From Arthrobacter sp. Bi83 (lineage in GTDB: Bacteria; Actinomycetota; Actinomycetes; Actinomycetales; Micrococcaceae), in NCBI RefSeq assembly GCF_918698095.1, contig NZ_CAKKLY010000003.1, positions 87,193-151,192 on the forward strand: DNA of 64,000 nt, in the 5' to 3' direction. Positions 1-9,140 of this stretch are shown piece after piece (within the stretch, counting starts at the first letter, position 1; every line of letters starts with the position of its first letter). Made by a program: the position numbers and the translations under genes. The notes under the pieces are model-generated. The model had not been told where the DNA came from and ran no database searches. It saw only the letters and a list, made by a program, of their open reading frames with translations.

Positions 1-1001
1 CCCGCTGGCTGCCCATCGCCTTCATCGTCCTCTTCGTCGCTGCCTTCCTCATCTGGGTGGTGGGCGGTGCCCGCACCCCGAGCATCTCCCTTGCCGGCCT
101 CATCGCCGGCTCCGTGACGCTGGCGGTTCCCCTCGTGTTCGGCTCGCTCTCCGGAGTGCTGTGCGAGCGGGTGGGCGTCGTGAACATCGCGATCGAAGGC
201 CAGCTGCTGGGCGGGGCCTTCACGGCAGCCATGGTGGCCAGCATGACCAGGAACCCGTTCATCGGACTGCTGGCAGCAGCGGTGGCAGGCGCCGTCGTCT
301 CCATGGTGCTGGCGCTGTTCAGCATCAAATACCTCGTGAACCAGATCATTGTGGGCGTGGTCCTGAACGTCCTGGTCTCCGGCGTCACCGGCTTCCTGTT
401 CAGCACAGTGATGCAGGCTGACAAGGCGACGTTCAATTCTCCGGGGCGGCTCCCGATCATCGACATCCCCGTGCTGTCCGGCATTCCCGTGCTCGGGCCC
501 ATCCTCTTCAAGCAGTCCCTGGTCGGCTACCTGATGTACATCGCGGTGATCGTGGTGTGGATCGGACTGTTCAAGACCAAATGGGGCCTGCGCGTCCGTG
601 CCGTCGGGGAACACCCGCAGGCCGCGGATACCATGGGCATCCGGGTGAACGCCACACGGTTCTGGAACGTCACACTGGGCGGTGCCATCGCCGGCATCGG
701 AGGTTCGTTCTTCACGCTGGTGGCGATCGACAGCTTCACCAAGGAGATTTCCGGCGGGCGCGGGTTTATTGCCTTGGCAGCCCTGATCTTCGGACGCTGG
801 AACCCGATTGGCGCGTTCTTCGCGGCCCTGCTGTTCGGCTTCGCAGACAACCTGCAAAGCATTGTGACCATCATCGGCACCCCGGTCCCCAGCCAGTTCA
901 TGGCCATGCTGCCGTATCTCGTGACCGTTTTGGCGGTGGCCGGCCTGGTCGGCCGTTCCCGGCCCCCGGCCGCCAGCGGCATCCCTTACGTCAAGGGCTG
1001 A
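1..1001 (+). CDS. Nucleoside ABC transporter permease (BmpA/RnsD-type), 5' truncated by window edge
   Basis: Integral membrane subunit of a BmpA-type nucleoside importer. The frame is open from base 3 through the window edge (residues RWLPIAFIVLF precede the first possible GTG at 57), so the true start lies upstream. The protein is almost entirely hydrophobic with about eight membrane segments. It carries the family-typical 'VNIAIEGQLLGGAF' stretch and the EAA-like loop 'AVGEHPQAADTMGI' that contacts the ATPase. Similar permeases (NupQ/YufQ, RnsD) are usually the last transporter gene, followed by cytidine deaminase and nucleoside phosphorylase, as here. The stop is 5 bp before cdd, so one operon is likely. 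Nucleoside specificity is inferred from family and neighbours. Confidence 0.9.
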   Translation, partial: RWLPIAFIVLFVAAFLIWVVGGARTPSISLAGLIAGSVTLAVPLVFGSLSGVLCERVGVVNIAIEGQLLGGAFTAAMVASMTRNPFIGLLAAAVAGAVVSMVLALFSIKYLVNQIIVGVVLNVLVSGVTGFLFSTVMQADKATFNSPGRLPIIDIPVLSGIPVLGPILFKQSLVGYLMYIAVIVVWIGLFKTKWGLRVRAVGEHPQAADTMGIRVNATRFWNVTLGGAIAGIGGSFFTLVAIDSFTKEISGGRGFIALAALIFGRWNPIGAFFAALLFGFADNLQSIVTIIGTPVPSQFMAMLPYLVTVLAVAGLVGRSRPPAASGIPYVKG

Positions 1002-1006
1002 CCGCG

Positions 1007-1447
1007 GTGGACAAGAGCGTCTCGACAAGCTCGACCACCCGGGGCGAAAAGTCCGACGTCGACTGGCCGGCTTTGGAGGCCGCCGCCGTCGCGGCGATGA
1101 AGAACGCCTACGCGCCGTATTCCAGGTTCCCGGTGGGTGCGGCCGCCCTCACCGGGGACGGCCGGGTCGTGAGCGGCTGCAACGTTGAAAACGCAAGCTA
1201 CGGCCTGACGCTGTGCGCCGAGTGCGCGCTCGTGGGCAACCTGCAGATGACCGGCGGCGGGCTGCTGCGCGCCTTCTATTGCGTTGACGGCGGCGGCAAC
1301 GTGCTCATGCCCTGCGGGCGTTGCCGCCAGCTGCTGTACGAATTCCGGGCTCCCGGCATGGAGCTCATGACCACGCAGGGAATCAAGACCATGGACCAGG
1401 TGCTCCCCGACGCATTCGGCCCCCAACACCTGGAGGAAACACGGTGA
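1007..1447 (+). CDS. cdd: Cytidine deaminase
   Basis: Deaminates (deoxy)cytidine to (deoxy)uridine in pyrimidine salvage. The 146-aa product, read from GTG 1007, has the homotetrameric-type zinc site: 'CAECALVG' with the catalytic Glu after the Cys-Ala pair, and 'PCGRCRQLL' giving two further Cys ligands. The substrate-binding 'GCNVENASYG' is present. Length suits the short Cdd family. The first ~17 residues (VDKSVSTSSTTRGEKSD) are unlike the family, and residues 5-12 are encoded by one copy of the repeat arrayed at 38891-39045. A later start inside the gene is possible, but none has a convincing ribosome site. The stop overlaps the deoA start by 4 bp (GTGA), indicating translational coupling. 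Confidence 0.93.
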   Translation: MDKSVSTSSTTRGEKSDVDWPALEAAAVAAMKNAYAPYSRFPVGAAALTGDGRVVSGCNVENASYGLTLCAECALVGNLQMTGGGLLRAFYCVDGGGNVLMPCGRCRQLLYEFRAPGMELMTTQGIKTMDQVLPDAFGPQHLEETR

Positions 1448-2757
1448 CCCAGAAGACCGAGGCGTTTGACGCCGTCGACATCATCCGCACCAAGCGTGAC
1501 AAGGGCATCCTGAGCCCTGCACAGATCGACTGGACCATCGACGCCTACACCCGCGGCGTCATCGCCGAAGAGCAGATGGCCGCGCTGAACATGGCCATCC
1601 TGCTCAACGGCATGGACCGTGCCGAGATCTCCCGCTGGACCGCCGCGATGATCGCCTCGGGCGAGCGGATGGACTTTTCGAGTCTCCAGCGTCCCGACGG
1701 CGGCGTGAAGGTTACGTCCGACAAGCACTCCACCGGAGGCGTGGGCGACAAGATCACCCTGCCGCTGGCACCCCTCGTGGCCGTATTCGGGGTGGCCGTG
1801 CCCCAGTTGTCCGGACGCGGCCTGGGGCACACGGGCGGCACACTGGACAAACTGGAGTCCATTCCGGGCTGGCGCGCCGCGCTGAGCAACGAGGAAATGC
1901 TGGCTCAGCTTCAGGACGTCGGGGCGGTGATCTGCGCTGCCGGTGCTGGCCTGGCCCCGGCGGACAAGAAGCTCTACGCGCTCCGTGACGTCACGGGCAC
2001 CGTCGAAGCCATCCCGCTGATCGCGTCGTCGATCATGAGCAAGAAAATAGCGGAGGGCACGGGATCGCTGGTGCTCGATGTGAAGGTGGGCAGCGGCGCC
2101 TTCATGAAAGATGAGGCCCGTGCCCGGGAGCTTGCCGAGACCATGGTGGCCCTCGGCAAGGACGCCGGAGTGAACACGGTGGCACTGCTCACCAACATGA
2201 GCACGCCCCTCGGCCTGACGGCCGGCAACGCCATCGAAGTGGAGGAGTCCGTGGAGGTGCTGGCTGGCGGAGGGCCCGAGGACGTGGTGGAACTGACGGT
2301 CCGGCTGGCTGAGGAAATGCTGGCCTGTGCCGGCGTGAAGGACGCCGATCCTGCCGCGGCACTGAAAGACGGCCGCGCCATGGATGTCTGGAACCGGATG
2401 ATCAAGGGGCAGGGCGGGGATCCCCAGGCAAAGCTGCCGGTCGCGAAGGAGTCCGAAACCATCTACGCACCGGCGGACGGGGTCCTCGTGGAACTGGACG
2501 CACTGGCCGTGGGCGTTGCGGCCTGGCGGCTTGGAGCCGGCCGCGCCCGCAAGGAGGACGTGGTACAGGCCGGCGCCGGCGTCCGGCTGCACGCCAAGCC
2601 TGGAGCCACTGTGCGGGCGGGGGAGCCGCTCATGACGTTGCTGACGGACACCCCGGAGAAATTCGCCCGCGCCAAGGAGGCACTCGAAAGCGCTGTCACC
2701 ATCGCGCCGGAAGGATCGCGTCCGGCACAGCAGCTGATCATCGACCGCATCGCCTGA
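1444..2757 (+). CDS. deoA: Thymidine / pyrimidine-nucleoside phosphorylase
   Basis: Phosphorolyses (deoxy)thymidine and (deoxy)uridine to free base plus (deoxy)ribose-1-phosphate. The 437-aa length is normal for the family. The signature 'DKHSTGGVGDKITLPLAP' is followed by 'GRGLGHTGGTLDKLE', the phosphate and base binding region. The C-terminal alpha/beta domain around 'VGVAAWRLGAGRARKEDVV' is complete. GTG 1444 is chosen because it overlaps the cdd stop; an upstream ATG at 1321 would lie deep inside cdd. Position after transporter and cdd supports a nucleoside catabolic operon. Whether it prefers thymidine or uridine cannot be told from sequence. Confidence 0.94.
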   Translation: MTQKTEAFDAVDIIRTKRDKGILSPAQIDWTIDAYTRGVIAEEQMAALNMAILLNGMDRAEISRWTAAMIASGERMDFSSLQRPDGGVKVTSDKHSTGGVGDKITLPLAPLVAVFGVAVPQLSGRGLGHTGGTLDKLESIPGWRAALSNEEMLAQLQDVGAVICAAGAGLAPADKKLYALRDVTGTVEAIPLIASSIMSKKIAEGTGSLVLDVKVGSGAFMKDEARARELAETMVALGKDAGVNTVALLTNMSTPLGLTAGNAIEVEESVEVLAGGGPEDVVELTVRLAEEMLACAGVKDADPAAALKDGRAMDVWNRMIKGQGGDPQAKLPVAKESETIYAPADGVLVELDALAVGVAAWRLGAGRARKEDVVQAGAGVRLHAKPGATVRAGEPLMTLLTDTPEKFARAKEALESAVTIAPEGSRPAQQLIIDRIA

Positions 2758-2761
2758 CCCA

Positions 2762-3388
2762 ATGCAGGCCATCAACGACTTCATCCTTGCTGCCGCCGGG
2801 CAGCCCTGGGTCCTGATCCTTGTCCTGGCCTGCTGCATCATTGACGGTTTCTTCCCACCCATCCCCAGCGAGTCCGTCGTGGTGGGGCTGGCGGCGGTCG
2901 CGGCCACCGCGGATGTCCCCAATCCGTGGTTGCTCATAGCCACCGCGGCGCTGGGGGCGTTCACCGGGGACAACACCGCGTACCTGATCGGCCGGGGCGT
3001 CGGCACGCGGCGCTGGCGCTGGATGCGGGGGCCCCGCATGCAGCGGGCCTTCCGCTGGGCAGGGCGTGAGCTCAGGAAGCGCGCGGCGTCGCTGATCCTC
3101 GTGGCGCGGTTTATCCCGATCGGCCGGGTGGCCGTGAACCTGACCGCCGGGGCCACGCACTATTCCCACGCCCGGTTCGTCGGGCTGACAGTGCTGTCCG
3201 CGTCACTGTGGGCAGCATATTCAGTGGGGATCGGGCTGTTCTTTGGCCAGTGGTTCGAGAACAATCATCTGCTCGGCGCCGCCATCGCGATCGCCTGCGC
3301 GATTGTGCTGGGCATCGTGGTGGACATCGTAATCAGCCGGATCCGGGGGCGCCTTCCGGACCCGGCAGGGGAGGGCGAGTTTTCCTGA
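2762..3388 (+). CDS. DedA family membrane protein (first of tandem pair)
   Basis: A 208-aa DedA (SNARE-associated, PF09335) protein. The family contains lipid carrier and polyprenyl-phosphate flippases and affects envelope homeostasis and membrane potential. Visible hallmarks are the re-entrant 'FFPPIPSESVVVG' segment, the acidic 'GDNTAYLIGR' loop and the basic 'ARFIPIGRVAVN' loop, with flanking hydrophobic helices. It begins 4 bp after the deoA stop, so it is probably read from the nucleoside operon, though nothing links it functionally. The next gene is a diverged paralogue. The substrate is unknown. Confidence 0.9.
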   Translation: MQAINDFILAAAGQPWVLILVLACCIIDGFFPPIPSESVVVGLAAVAATADVPNPWLLIATAALGAFTGDNTAYLIGRGVGTRRWRWMRGPRMQRAFRWAGRELRKRAASLILVARFIPIGRVAVNLTAGATHYSHARFVGLTVLSASLWAAYSVGIGLFFGQWFENNHLLGAAIAIACAIVLGIVVDIVISRIRGRLPDPAGEGEFS

Positions 3389-3403
3389 ACGGGCGTAGCG
3401 GAC

Positions 3404-3482
3404 TATGCTCCGGCCATGGGACACTAAAGAGCGATTTGCGTCACTATTGTTTTGGTCATTTTCCGCTAGGAGCAACACCCGC
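3404..3482 (+). promoter_or_regulatory. Probable promoter and short leader of second DedA gene, with three-codon mini-ORF
   Basis: A TATGCT hexamer (3404-3409) lies 6 nt before ATG 3416. That ATG opens a three-codon frame (ATG GGA CAC, then TAA). The spacing equals that of the leaderless genes elsewhere in the window, so transcription plausibly starts at this ATG. The real DedA start, GTG 3483, follows 67 nt later behind AGGAG (3466-3470). The -35 region is weak (TTTCCT, 17-bp spacer). Confidence 0.4.
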
Positions 3483-4226
3483 GTGGAGTTTATTAATGAG
3501 GCCGTGCTCCATGCAGCGGGTCAGTGGTGGATTTACCCCATCTTGCTCGTGTTCTTTTTCGTGGACGGCTTCGCCATGGTTGTTCCCAGCGAGACACTCA
3601 TCGTGGCGCTGGCGGCGTTCTCCCGGCAAAGCGGCAATCCAAACCTTTGGATACTGGGGTTCACTGCGCTCGTCGGGGCGATGGCCGGCGACAACATGGC
3701 ATATCTCCTCGGCCGGAAAATCGGACTGAACCGCTGGAAATGGATGCGCCGGCCAAAAGTGCAAAAGGTCTTCGGCTGGGCGCGGTATGAGCTGGAGAAG
3801 CGCGGCGCCGTGCTGATCTTCACGGCCCGCTACATCCCCTGGGGGCGAGTGGCCGTCAATTACGTTGCCGGAACCACAGGGTTTCCGCACCGCCGGTTTT
3901 TCGTCCTGGACGGGCTGGCCTGCTTTACCTGGGTTGGGTATTCGATCGGCATCGGTATCGTTGCCAGTTCGTTCCCCTGGCTGCACAGCAACCCTCTTCT
4001 CGGGGCGGGCATCGCCGTGGTGTTCGCCATCATCCTCGGCATCGCCATTGACCATTTGCTGCGCTGGTGGCACAAGCGGCTCGGCCGCCACGACGCCGTG
4101 CATGCGCCGGGAAGCACAACCGAACATCGGCCGGCACCGGAGGGTGCCCCGAAAGGACCCGACGCCGAAAGCCTCGCCGCCGAGCGGCCGGCCGCGGTGG
4201 CCGCCGACGTCGAATCGGCCCGCTGA
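3483..4226 (+). CDS. DedA family membrane protein (second of tandem pair)
   Basis: A 247-aa DedA-family protein, paralogous to the preceding gene. The same hallmarks appear: 'MVVPSETLIVALAAF', 'GDNMAYLLGRK', and 'ARYIPWGRVAVNYVAG' with the conserved Arg and Gly. GTG 3483 is favoured over an ATG at 3405 because AGGAG sits 12 nt upstream and the protein then starts just before the first amphipathic segment. The last ~45 residues are hydrophilic, rich in Ala, Pro and Glu, and absent from its neighbour; they are probably a disordered cytoplasmic tail. The transported substrate is unknown. Confidence 0.88.
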   Translation: MEFINEAVLHAAGQWWIYPILLVFFFVDGFAMVVPSETLIVALAAFSRQSGNPNLWILGFTALVGAMAGDNMAYLLGRKIGLNRWKWMRRPKVQKVFGWARYELEKRGAVLIFTARYIPWGRVAVNYVAGTTGFPHRRFFVLDGLACFTWVGYSIGIGIVASSFPWLHSNPLLGAGIAVVFAIILGIAIDHLLRWWHKRLGRHDAVHAPGSTTEHRPAPEGAPKGPDAESLAAERPAAVAADVESAR

Positions 4227-4260
4227 GCTTAGCCCGCCAAACGCGGCCTCCGCATTGCCG

Positions 4261-4297
4261 TTGGCATTGCGCGCGGTCCAACCCTAGAGTTGGTACG
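4261..4297 (+). promoter_or_regulatory. Leaderless promoter of adenosine deaminase
   Basis: TTGGCA (4261-4266), an 18-bp spacer and TAGAGT (4285-4290) precede GTG 4297 by 6 nt. This places the expected transcription start at the start codon. No ribosome-binding sequence is visible. This is the window's clearest leaderless promoter with a recognisable -35. Confidence 0.6.
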
Positions 4298-5439
4298 TGA
4301 CTGAGCCAATCGTTGACGCCGCCCCTGCCCTTGACTTCGACCTGAAGAGCCTTCCAAAGGTATCCCTTCACGACCACCTGGACGGGGGTCTGCGACCGGC
4401 CACCATCATCGACCTGGCGGAGGCCGTTGGCCACACCCTCCCTTCAACAGACCCCACCGCACTCGGGGAATGGTTCCGTGAGTCCGCCAATTCCGGTTCT
4501 CTGGTCCGCTACCTCGAGACCTTTGACCACACTATTGCCGTGATGCAGACCAAGGAAGGGCTGTTCCGGGTGGCGAAGGAATTCGTGGAAGACCTCGGGG
4601 ACGACGGTGTGGTGTACGGAGAGGTCCGCTGGGCTCCGGAGCAGCACCTCCAGAAGGGCCTGACGCTCGACGAAGTGGTTGAGGCCGTCCAGGAAGGTCT
4701 TGAGGCTGGTGTGGACGCCGTGGCCGAGTCCGGGCGCGAGATCCAGGTGGGCCAGCTGATCACGGCCATGCGGCACGCCGACCGCGGCCTGGAGATCGCG
4801 GAGCTGGCCGTCCGCCACCGCGACAACGGCGCCGTCGGCTTCGACATTGCAGGTGCCGAAGACGGCTTCCTGCCGTCGCGCTTCCGCGACGCCTTCACTT
4901 ACCTTGCGGAAAACAATTTCCCCGCCACGGTTCACGCGGGCGAGGCCGCAGGCCTTGACAGCATCCAGTCCGCCCTGGTGGACGGACGGGCACTGCGCCT
5001 CGGCCACGGCGTCCGCATCGCCGAGGACATCATGGTCGAGTTCGACAGCGACGACGCCGACGAAGACGATGACAACATCGGCCTCGTGACGCTCGGAAAC
5101 CTCGCCAGCTGGGTCCGGGACCGCGGCATCCCCCTGGAGATCTGCCCGTCCTCAAACCTGCAGACCGGAGCCATCGCAGGCTTTGGGGAGGGCATCGAAA
5201 GCCACCCGCTGGACATGCTCTACCAGCTCGGCTTCAACGTGACCATCAACACGGACAACCGCCTCATGAGCGGCGTAAGCCTCACCGACGAGTTCGAGCT
5301 TCTGGTAGAGACGTTCGACTATGACCTCGACGACCTGCTTGAACTGACGCTCAACGCCGCCGAGGCGTCCTTCCTTCCGCTGGAGGAAAGGGAAGCCCTG
5401 GTGGAGTACATTAACGACGCCTACGGCGACCTTGGCTGA
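4297..5439 (+). CDS. add: Adenosine deaminase
   Basis: Zinc amidohydrolase converting (deoxy)adenosine to (deoxy)inosine for purine salvage. Metal-binding 'HDHLDGGLRP' has His25 and His27. 'HAGE' with the metal His at about residue 213 and catalytic Glu, 'EICPSSNLQTG', and the final metal Asp in 'NTDNRLMSG' are all present. The 380 aa are typical of the actinobacterial branch, which carries NTDN rather than NTDD. GTG 4297 is fixed by the TAGAGT hexamer 6 nt upstream, suggesting a leaderless mRNA. It completes the nucleoside salvage set begun by the transporter, cdd and deoA, but has its own promoter. The following gene overlaps by 8 bp. Confidence 0.94.
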   Translation: MTEPIVDAAPALDFDLKSLPKVSLHDHLDGGLRPATIIDLAEAVGHTLPSTDPTALGEWFRESANSGSLVRYLETFDHTIAVMQTKEGLFRVAKEFVEDLGDDGVVYGEVRWAPEQHLQKGLTLDEVVEAVQEGLEAGVDAVAESGREIQVGQLITAMRHADRGLEIAELAVRHRDNGAVGFDIAGAEDGFLPSRFRDAFTYLAENNFPATVHAGEAAGLDSIQSALVDGRALRLGHGVRIAEDIMVEFDSDDADEDDDNIGLVTLGNLASWVRDRGIPLEICPSSNLQTGAIAGFGEGIESHPLDMLYQLGFNVTINTDNRLMSGVSLTDEFELLVETFDYDLDDLLELTLNAAEASFLPLEEREALVEYINDAYGDLG

Positions 5440-6106
5440 AAGCAGCGCCGGGGAGGTCTCCAGACTGCTCGAAATAATTGCAGCACTCCGCGAGCACTGC
5501 CCGTGGATGGGGGCCCTCACGCATGAGTCGCTCGTGGAGTACCTCCTCGAGGAGGCCTACGAGGTGGCGGAGACGATCGAGACCGGCGCCGACGAAGCCG
5601 AGCTGAAGGGCGAACTGGGCGATGTGCTGCTGCAAGTGGTGCTGCACGCCCGGCTCGCCGAAGAGCGCGGCACCTTCGCTTTCGGCGACGTCGCCCACGG
5701 CCTCACCGCCAAGATGATCCGGCGCAATCCGCACGTCTTCCGGCCGGACGGCTCCCTGCAAGACTCCTTTCCGGCAACTGTGGAGGAGATAGTGCTCAAG
5801 TGGGACGCCGTCAAAAAGGCCGAACGGCCGGAACGGGCCACCCACTTTGAGGGCATCCCCGAAGCGCTGCCGGCCTTGGCCCGTGCCCAGAAAACCCTCG
5901 ACCGGGCCGCCCGGGCGGGTCTGACACCTCAAGTTGGGCATGCCCATCCGCTGGTTGAGCTTGTCGAAACCTGTGACTCCGAGAACCAGCTCGGTGACCT
6001 TCTGTTCGCGGTGGTCCGTGCTGCCCGCGGCAAGGGGTTTGATGCCGAACGCGCCCTCCGGGGCGCAGTCCGGCGGTACCAGAACTCAGCTCCGCCGGGA
6101 TCATGA
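5432..6106 (+). CDS. mazG: MazG-family nucleoside triphosphate pyrophosphohydrolase, with repeat-derived insert
   Basis: Predicted house-cleaning NTP pyrophosphohydrolase, all-alpha. The Mg-binding 'LLEEAYEVAETIE' and 'GELGDVLLQVVLHARLAE' blocks are intact, and a second partial 'ENQLGDLLFAVV' block follows, as in two-domain MazG. It starts at TTG 5432, overlapping the add stop by 8 bp, so it is probably translationally coupled. The 224 aa are shorter than E. coli MazG. Residues about 173-182 (PLVELVETC) are encoded by one copy of the 31-bp repeat family; they sit in the linker just before the second helical block and keep the frame. The position before eno matches the actinobacterial arrangement. 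Confidence 0.85.
   Translation: MAESSAGEVSRLLEIIAALREHCPWMGALTHESLVEYLLEEAYEVAETIETGADEAELKGELGDVLLQVVLHARLAEERGTFAFGDVAHGLTAKMIRRNPHVFRPDGSLQDSFPATVEEIVLKWDAVKKAERPERATHFEGIPEALPALARAQKTLDRAARAGLTPQVGHAHPLVELVETCDSENQLGDLLFAVVRAARGKGFDAERALRGAVRRYQNSAPPGS
5950..5973 (+). repeat. Solitary copy of the GGTTGAGCTTGTCGAAACC repeat inside mazG
   Basis: GCTGGTTGAGCTTGTCGAAA begins here and matches the unit of the five-copy array at 38891-39045. It is translated in frame as PLVELVET within the MazG-like protein. Confidence 0.8.
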
Positions 6107-7509
<1,403 letters not shown>

Positions 7510-7527
7510 TAGCCGGATAAACAACTG

Positions 7528-7570
7528 ACCGGTGGCTATGGTGGAAAGACCATAGCCACCGGTTTTTGTT
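7528..7570 (+). terminator. Intrinsic terminator after eno
   Basis: A perfect 14-bp stem (7528-7541 with 7550-7563, arm ACCGGTGGCTATGG), 8-nt loop, followed by a T-rich run. The best factor-independent terminator in the window. Confidence 0.9.
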
Positions 7571-7612
7571 TGAGGCCGTTGCCCGCTACGGCCGCTGCTC
7601 GTCAGGCCGGCC

Positions 7613-7651
7613 ACCGTCCAGCGTTACCGTCCAGCGTTACAGCCCAGCGTC
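7613..7651. repeat. 13-bp tandem repeat in ftsB leader
   Basis: ACCGTCCAGCGTT occurs twice exactly (7613-7625, 7626-7638) with a third degenerate copy to 7651, directly before the ftsB ribosome site. It probably reflects local slippage; no function is evident. Confidence 0.6.
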
Positions 7652-7670
7652 ACGCGTTTACAGGAGTGTC

Positions 7671-8399
7671 ATGGCTACCCGCCGTCCCAAAGTTCCCCGG
7701 GTGACCCCAGCATCCCGGCACCCCGAGACCGGATCCCCCGGGGGAGACGTCATCCAGGCGGACTTCGGCGGCCACCGTCCTGCTGACGCCGTCAGGGAAA
7801 CGGGCACACGGGAAAGCGGTGCAGCGGGCGCCAGGGAATCGGCTGCGTCGAAAGCAAACGGCACCCACGGGCAGCCAGCCAAGGGAACGGCACCTGCTGG
7901 CGGACCCGCGCCCGCAAAGGGATCCGCCCCCGGCAAGGAAGCAGCCGGGAAAAACCGCGGCACATCCGGATCCTCAGCGGTTCAGGCGGCCGACGAAGCC
8001 CTCGACCCCGTTCCCGCCAAAGCCTTTTCCGGCCGCATGCTGGCACTGGCCGTCGTTATGATTGCCATCACCATCATGCTGGCGCCCACCGTAAAGATCT
8101 TCATCGACAAACGGGCGGAGATCGCGGCGCTGGAAGCGGACATCGCCGCCAGCAAGTCGAACCAGGACAACCTCAAGCGCCAGGTCTCGCGCTGGCAGGA
8201 CCCGAACTATGTCAAGCAGCAGGCCCGGGACCGCATTAACATGGTTATGCCGGGAGAGACCGGCTACTGGGTGTTCGGCAGCGACCTGCCGGCCGGCGCG
8301 TCAGGCAGCCAGCCCGGTGCAGCAGCAGCACAAGACCCCGCCAACCTGCCGTGGGTGGATTCCCTCTGGGAGTCCATCAGGCGTTCGGCAACAGACTAA
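7671..8399 (+). CDS. ftsB: Septum formation initiator, FtsB/DivIC-like
   Basis: Bitopic divisome protein expected to join FtsL/FtsQ at midcell. AGGAG eight nt upstream fixes ATG 7671. Residues 1 to ~115 are a low-complexity Ala/Gly/Pro/Lys-rich cytoplasmic tail. One membrane helix follows (MLALAVVMIAITIMLAP), then a coiled coil ('KRAEIAALEADIAASKSNQ') and the conserved 'DPNYVKQQARDRINMVMPGE' region, whose 'D-P-x-Y-x-x-x-x-A-R' motif defines the family. The 242 aa exceed E. coli FtsB because of the tail, as is usual in Actinobacteria. The eno-proximal position strongly supports the call. Confidence 0.88.
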   Translation: MATRRPKVPRVTPASRHPETGSPGGDVIQADFGGHRPADAVRETGTRESGAAGARESAASKANGTHGQPAKGTAPAGGPAPAKGSAPGKEAAGKNRGTSGSSAVQAADEALDPVPAKAFSGRMLALAVVMIAITIMLAPTVKIFIDKRAEIAALEADIAASKSNQDNLKRQVSRWQDPNYVKQQARDRINMVMPGETGYWVFGSDLPAGASGSQPGAAAAQDPANLPWVDSLWESIRRSATD

Positions 8400-8474
8400 G
8401 AGCGGCGCCCGCCGCGGGACTGTCTCACACGCCTTTGAGACAGCCAGATCCGGGCAGGAAGGACGGCCGCGCCA

Positions 8475-9140
8475 GTGGACGAGAACACGGCAACAGCGCC
8501 GGAGGAATCCCGCCAGCCATCGGCACACGATCTTGAGGTGCTGAGCCGCCAACTGGGCAGGCCGGTCCGTGACGTCGTCGAGATCCCCGCGCGCTGCGTC
8601 TGCGGCAACCCGCTCGTGGCGGCCACGGCTCCCCGGCTCAGCAACGGCACGCCGTTCCCCACCACCTTCTACCTCACGCATCCGGTGATCACGTCAGCCG
8701 TGTCACGCCTTGAGGCGGCCGGGCTCATGAACGAAATGAACGACCGCCTCACCGCGGATGAAGCGCTGGCGGCAAGCTACCGCGGCGCCCACGAGGCATA
8801 CCTCGCATCCCGTGCCGAAATCGGGGCCCGCTCCGGCATTGGCGGCGTGCCCGAAATTGACGGCATCTCGGCCGGCGGCATGCCCACCCGGGTCAAATGC
8901 CTGCATGTGCTCGTCGGCCAGTCGCTCGCCGCCGGCCGCGGCGTGAATCCCCTCGGCGACGAAGCCATCGACGCCATCGCCGAGTGGTGGACCGCCGACC
9001 GCTGCTACTGCGACGGCGCCTGGGACACCGACGGTGAAGCGCCGTCGAGGGACCTCAGCCGCCACGGTCCGCAGGGCCTGCCGGAAATCGTCGGGCGGCC
9101 CGCACCCGTCCGGAAGTCCAAGCAGGAGGCCGGCGAATGA
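8475..9140 (+). CDS. DUF501 domain-containing protein
   Basis: A 221-aa protein of the DUF501 family, found between ftsB and ppx in most Actinobacteria; function unknown. Visible family features are the N-terminal 'VLSRQLGRPVRDVVEIPARC', a Cys pair 'RCVCGNP', the block 'PFPTTFYLTHP', 'RVKCLHVLVGQSLAAG' with Cys and His, and a C-terminal 'DRCYCDGAW' Cys pair. Conserved Cys/His residues suggest a metal site (inference). The start is GTG 8475 with AGGAAGGA about 11 nt upstream. The stop overlaps the ppx ATG by 4 bp, implying coupled expression with a polyphosphate/ppGpp-type enzyme. Confidence 0.88.
   Translation: MDENTATAPEESRQPSAHDLEVLSRQLGRPVRDVVEIPARCVCGNPLVAATAPRLSNGTPFPTTFYLTHPVITSAVSRLEAAGLMNEMNDRLTADEALAASYRGAHEAYLASRAEIGARSGIGGVPEIDGISAGGMPTRVKCLHVLVGQSLAAGRGVNPLGDEAIDAIAEWWTADRCYCDGAWDTDGEAPSRDLSRHGPQGLPEIVGRPAPVRKSKQEAGE

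Noticed and set aside
1276..3156. A 626-codon open frame on the minus strand opposite cdd-deoA-dedA
   Set aside because: It is a codon shadow of high-G+C genes: its translation is low-complexity, matches no family, and the opposite strand encodes clear enzymes.
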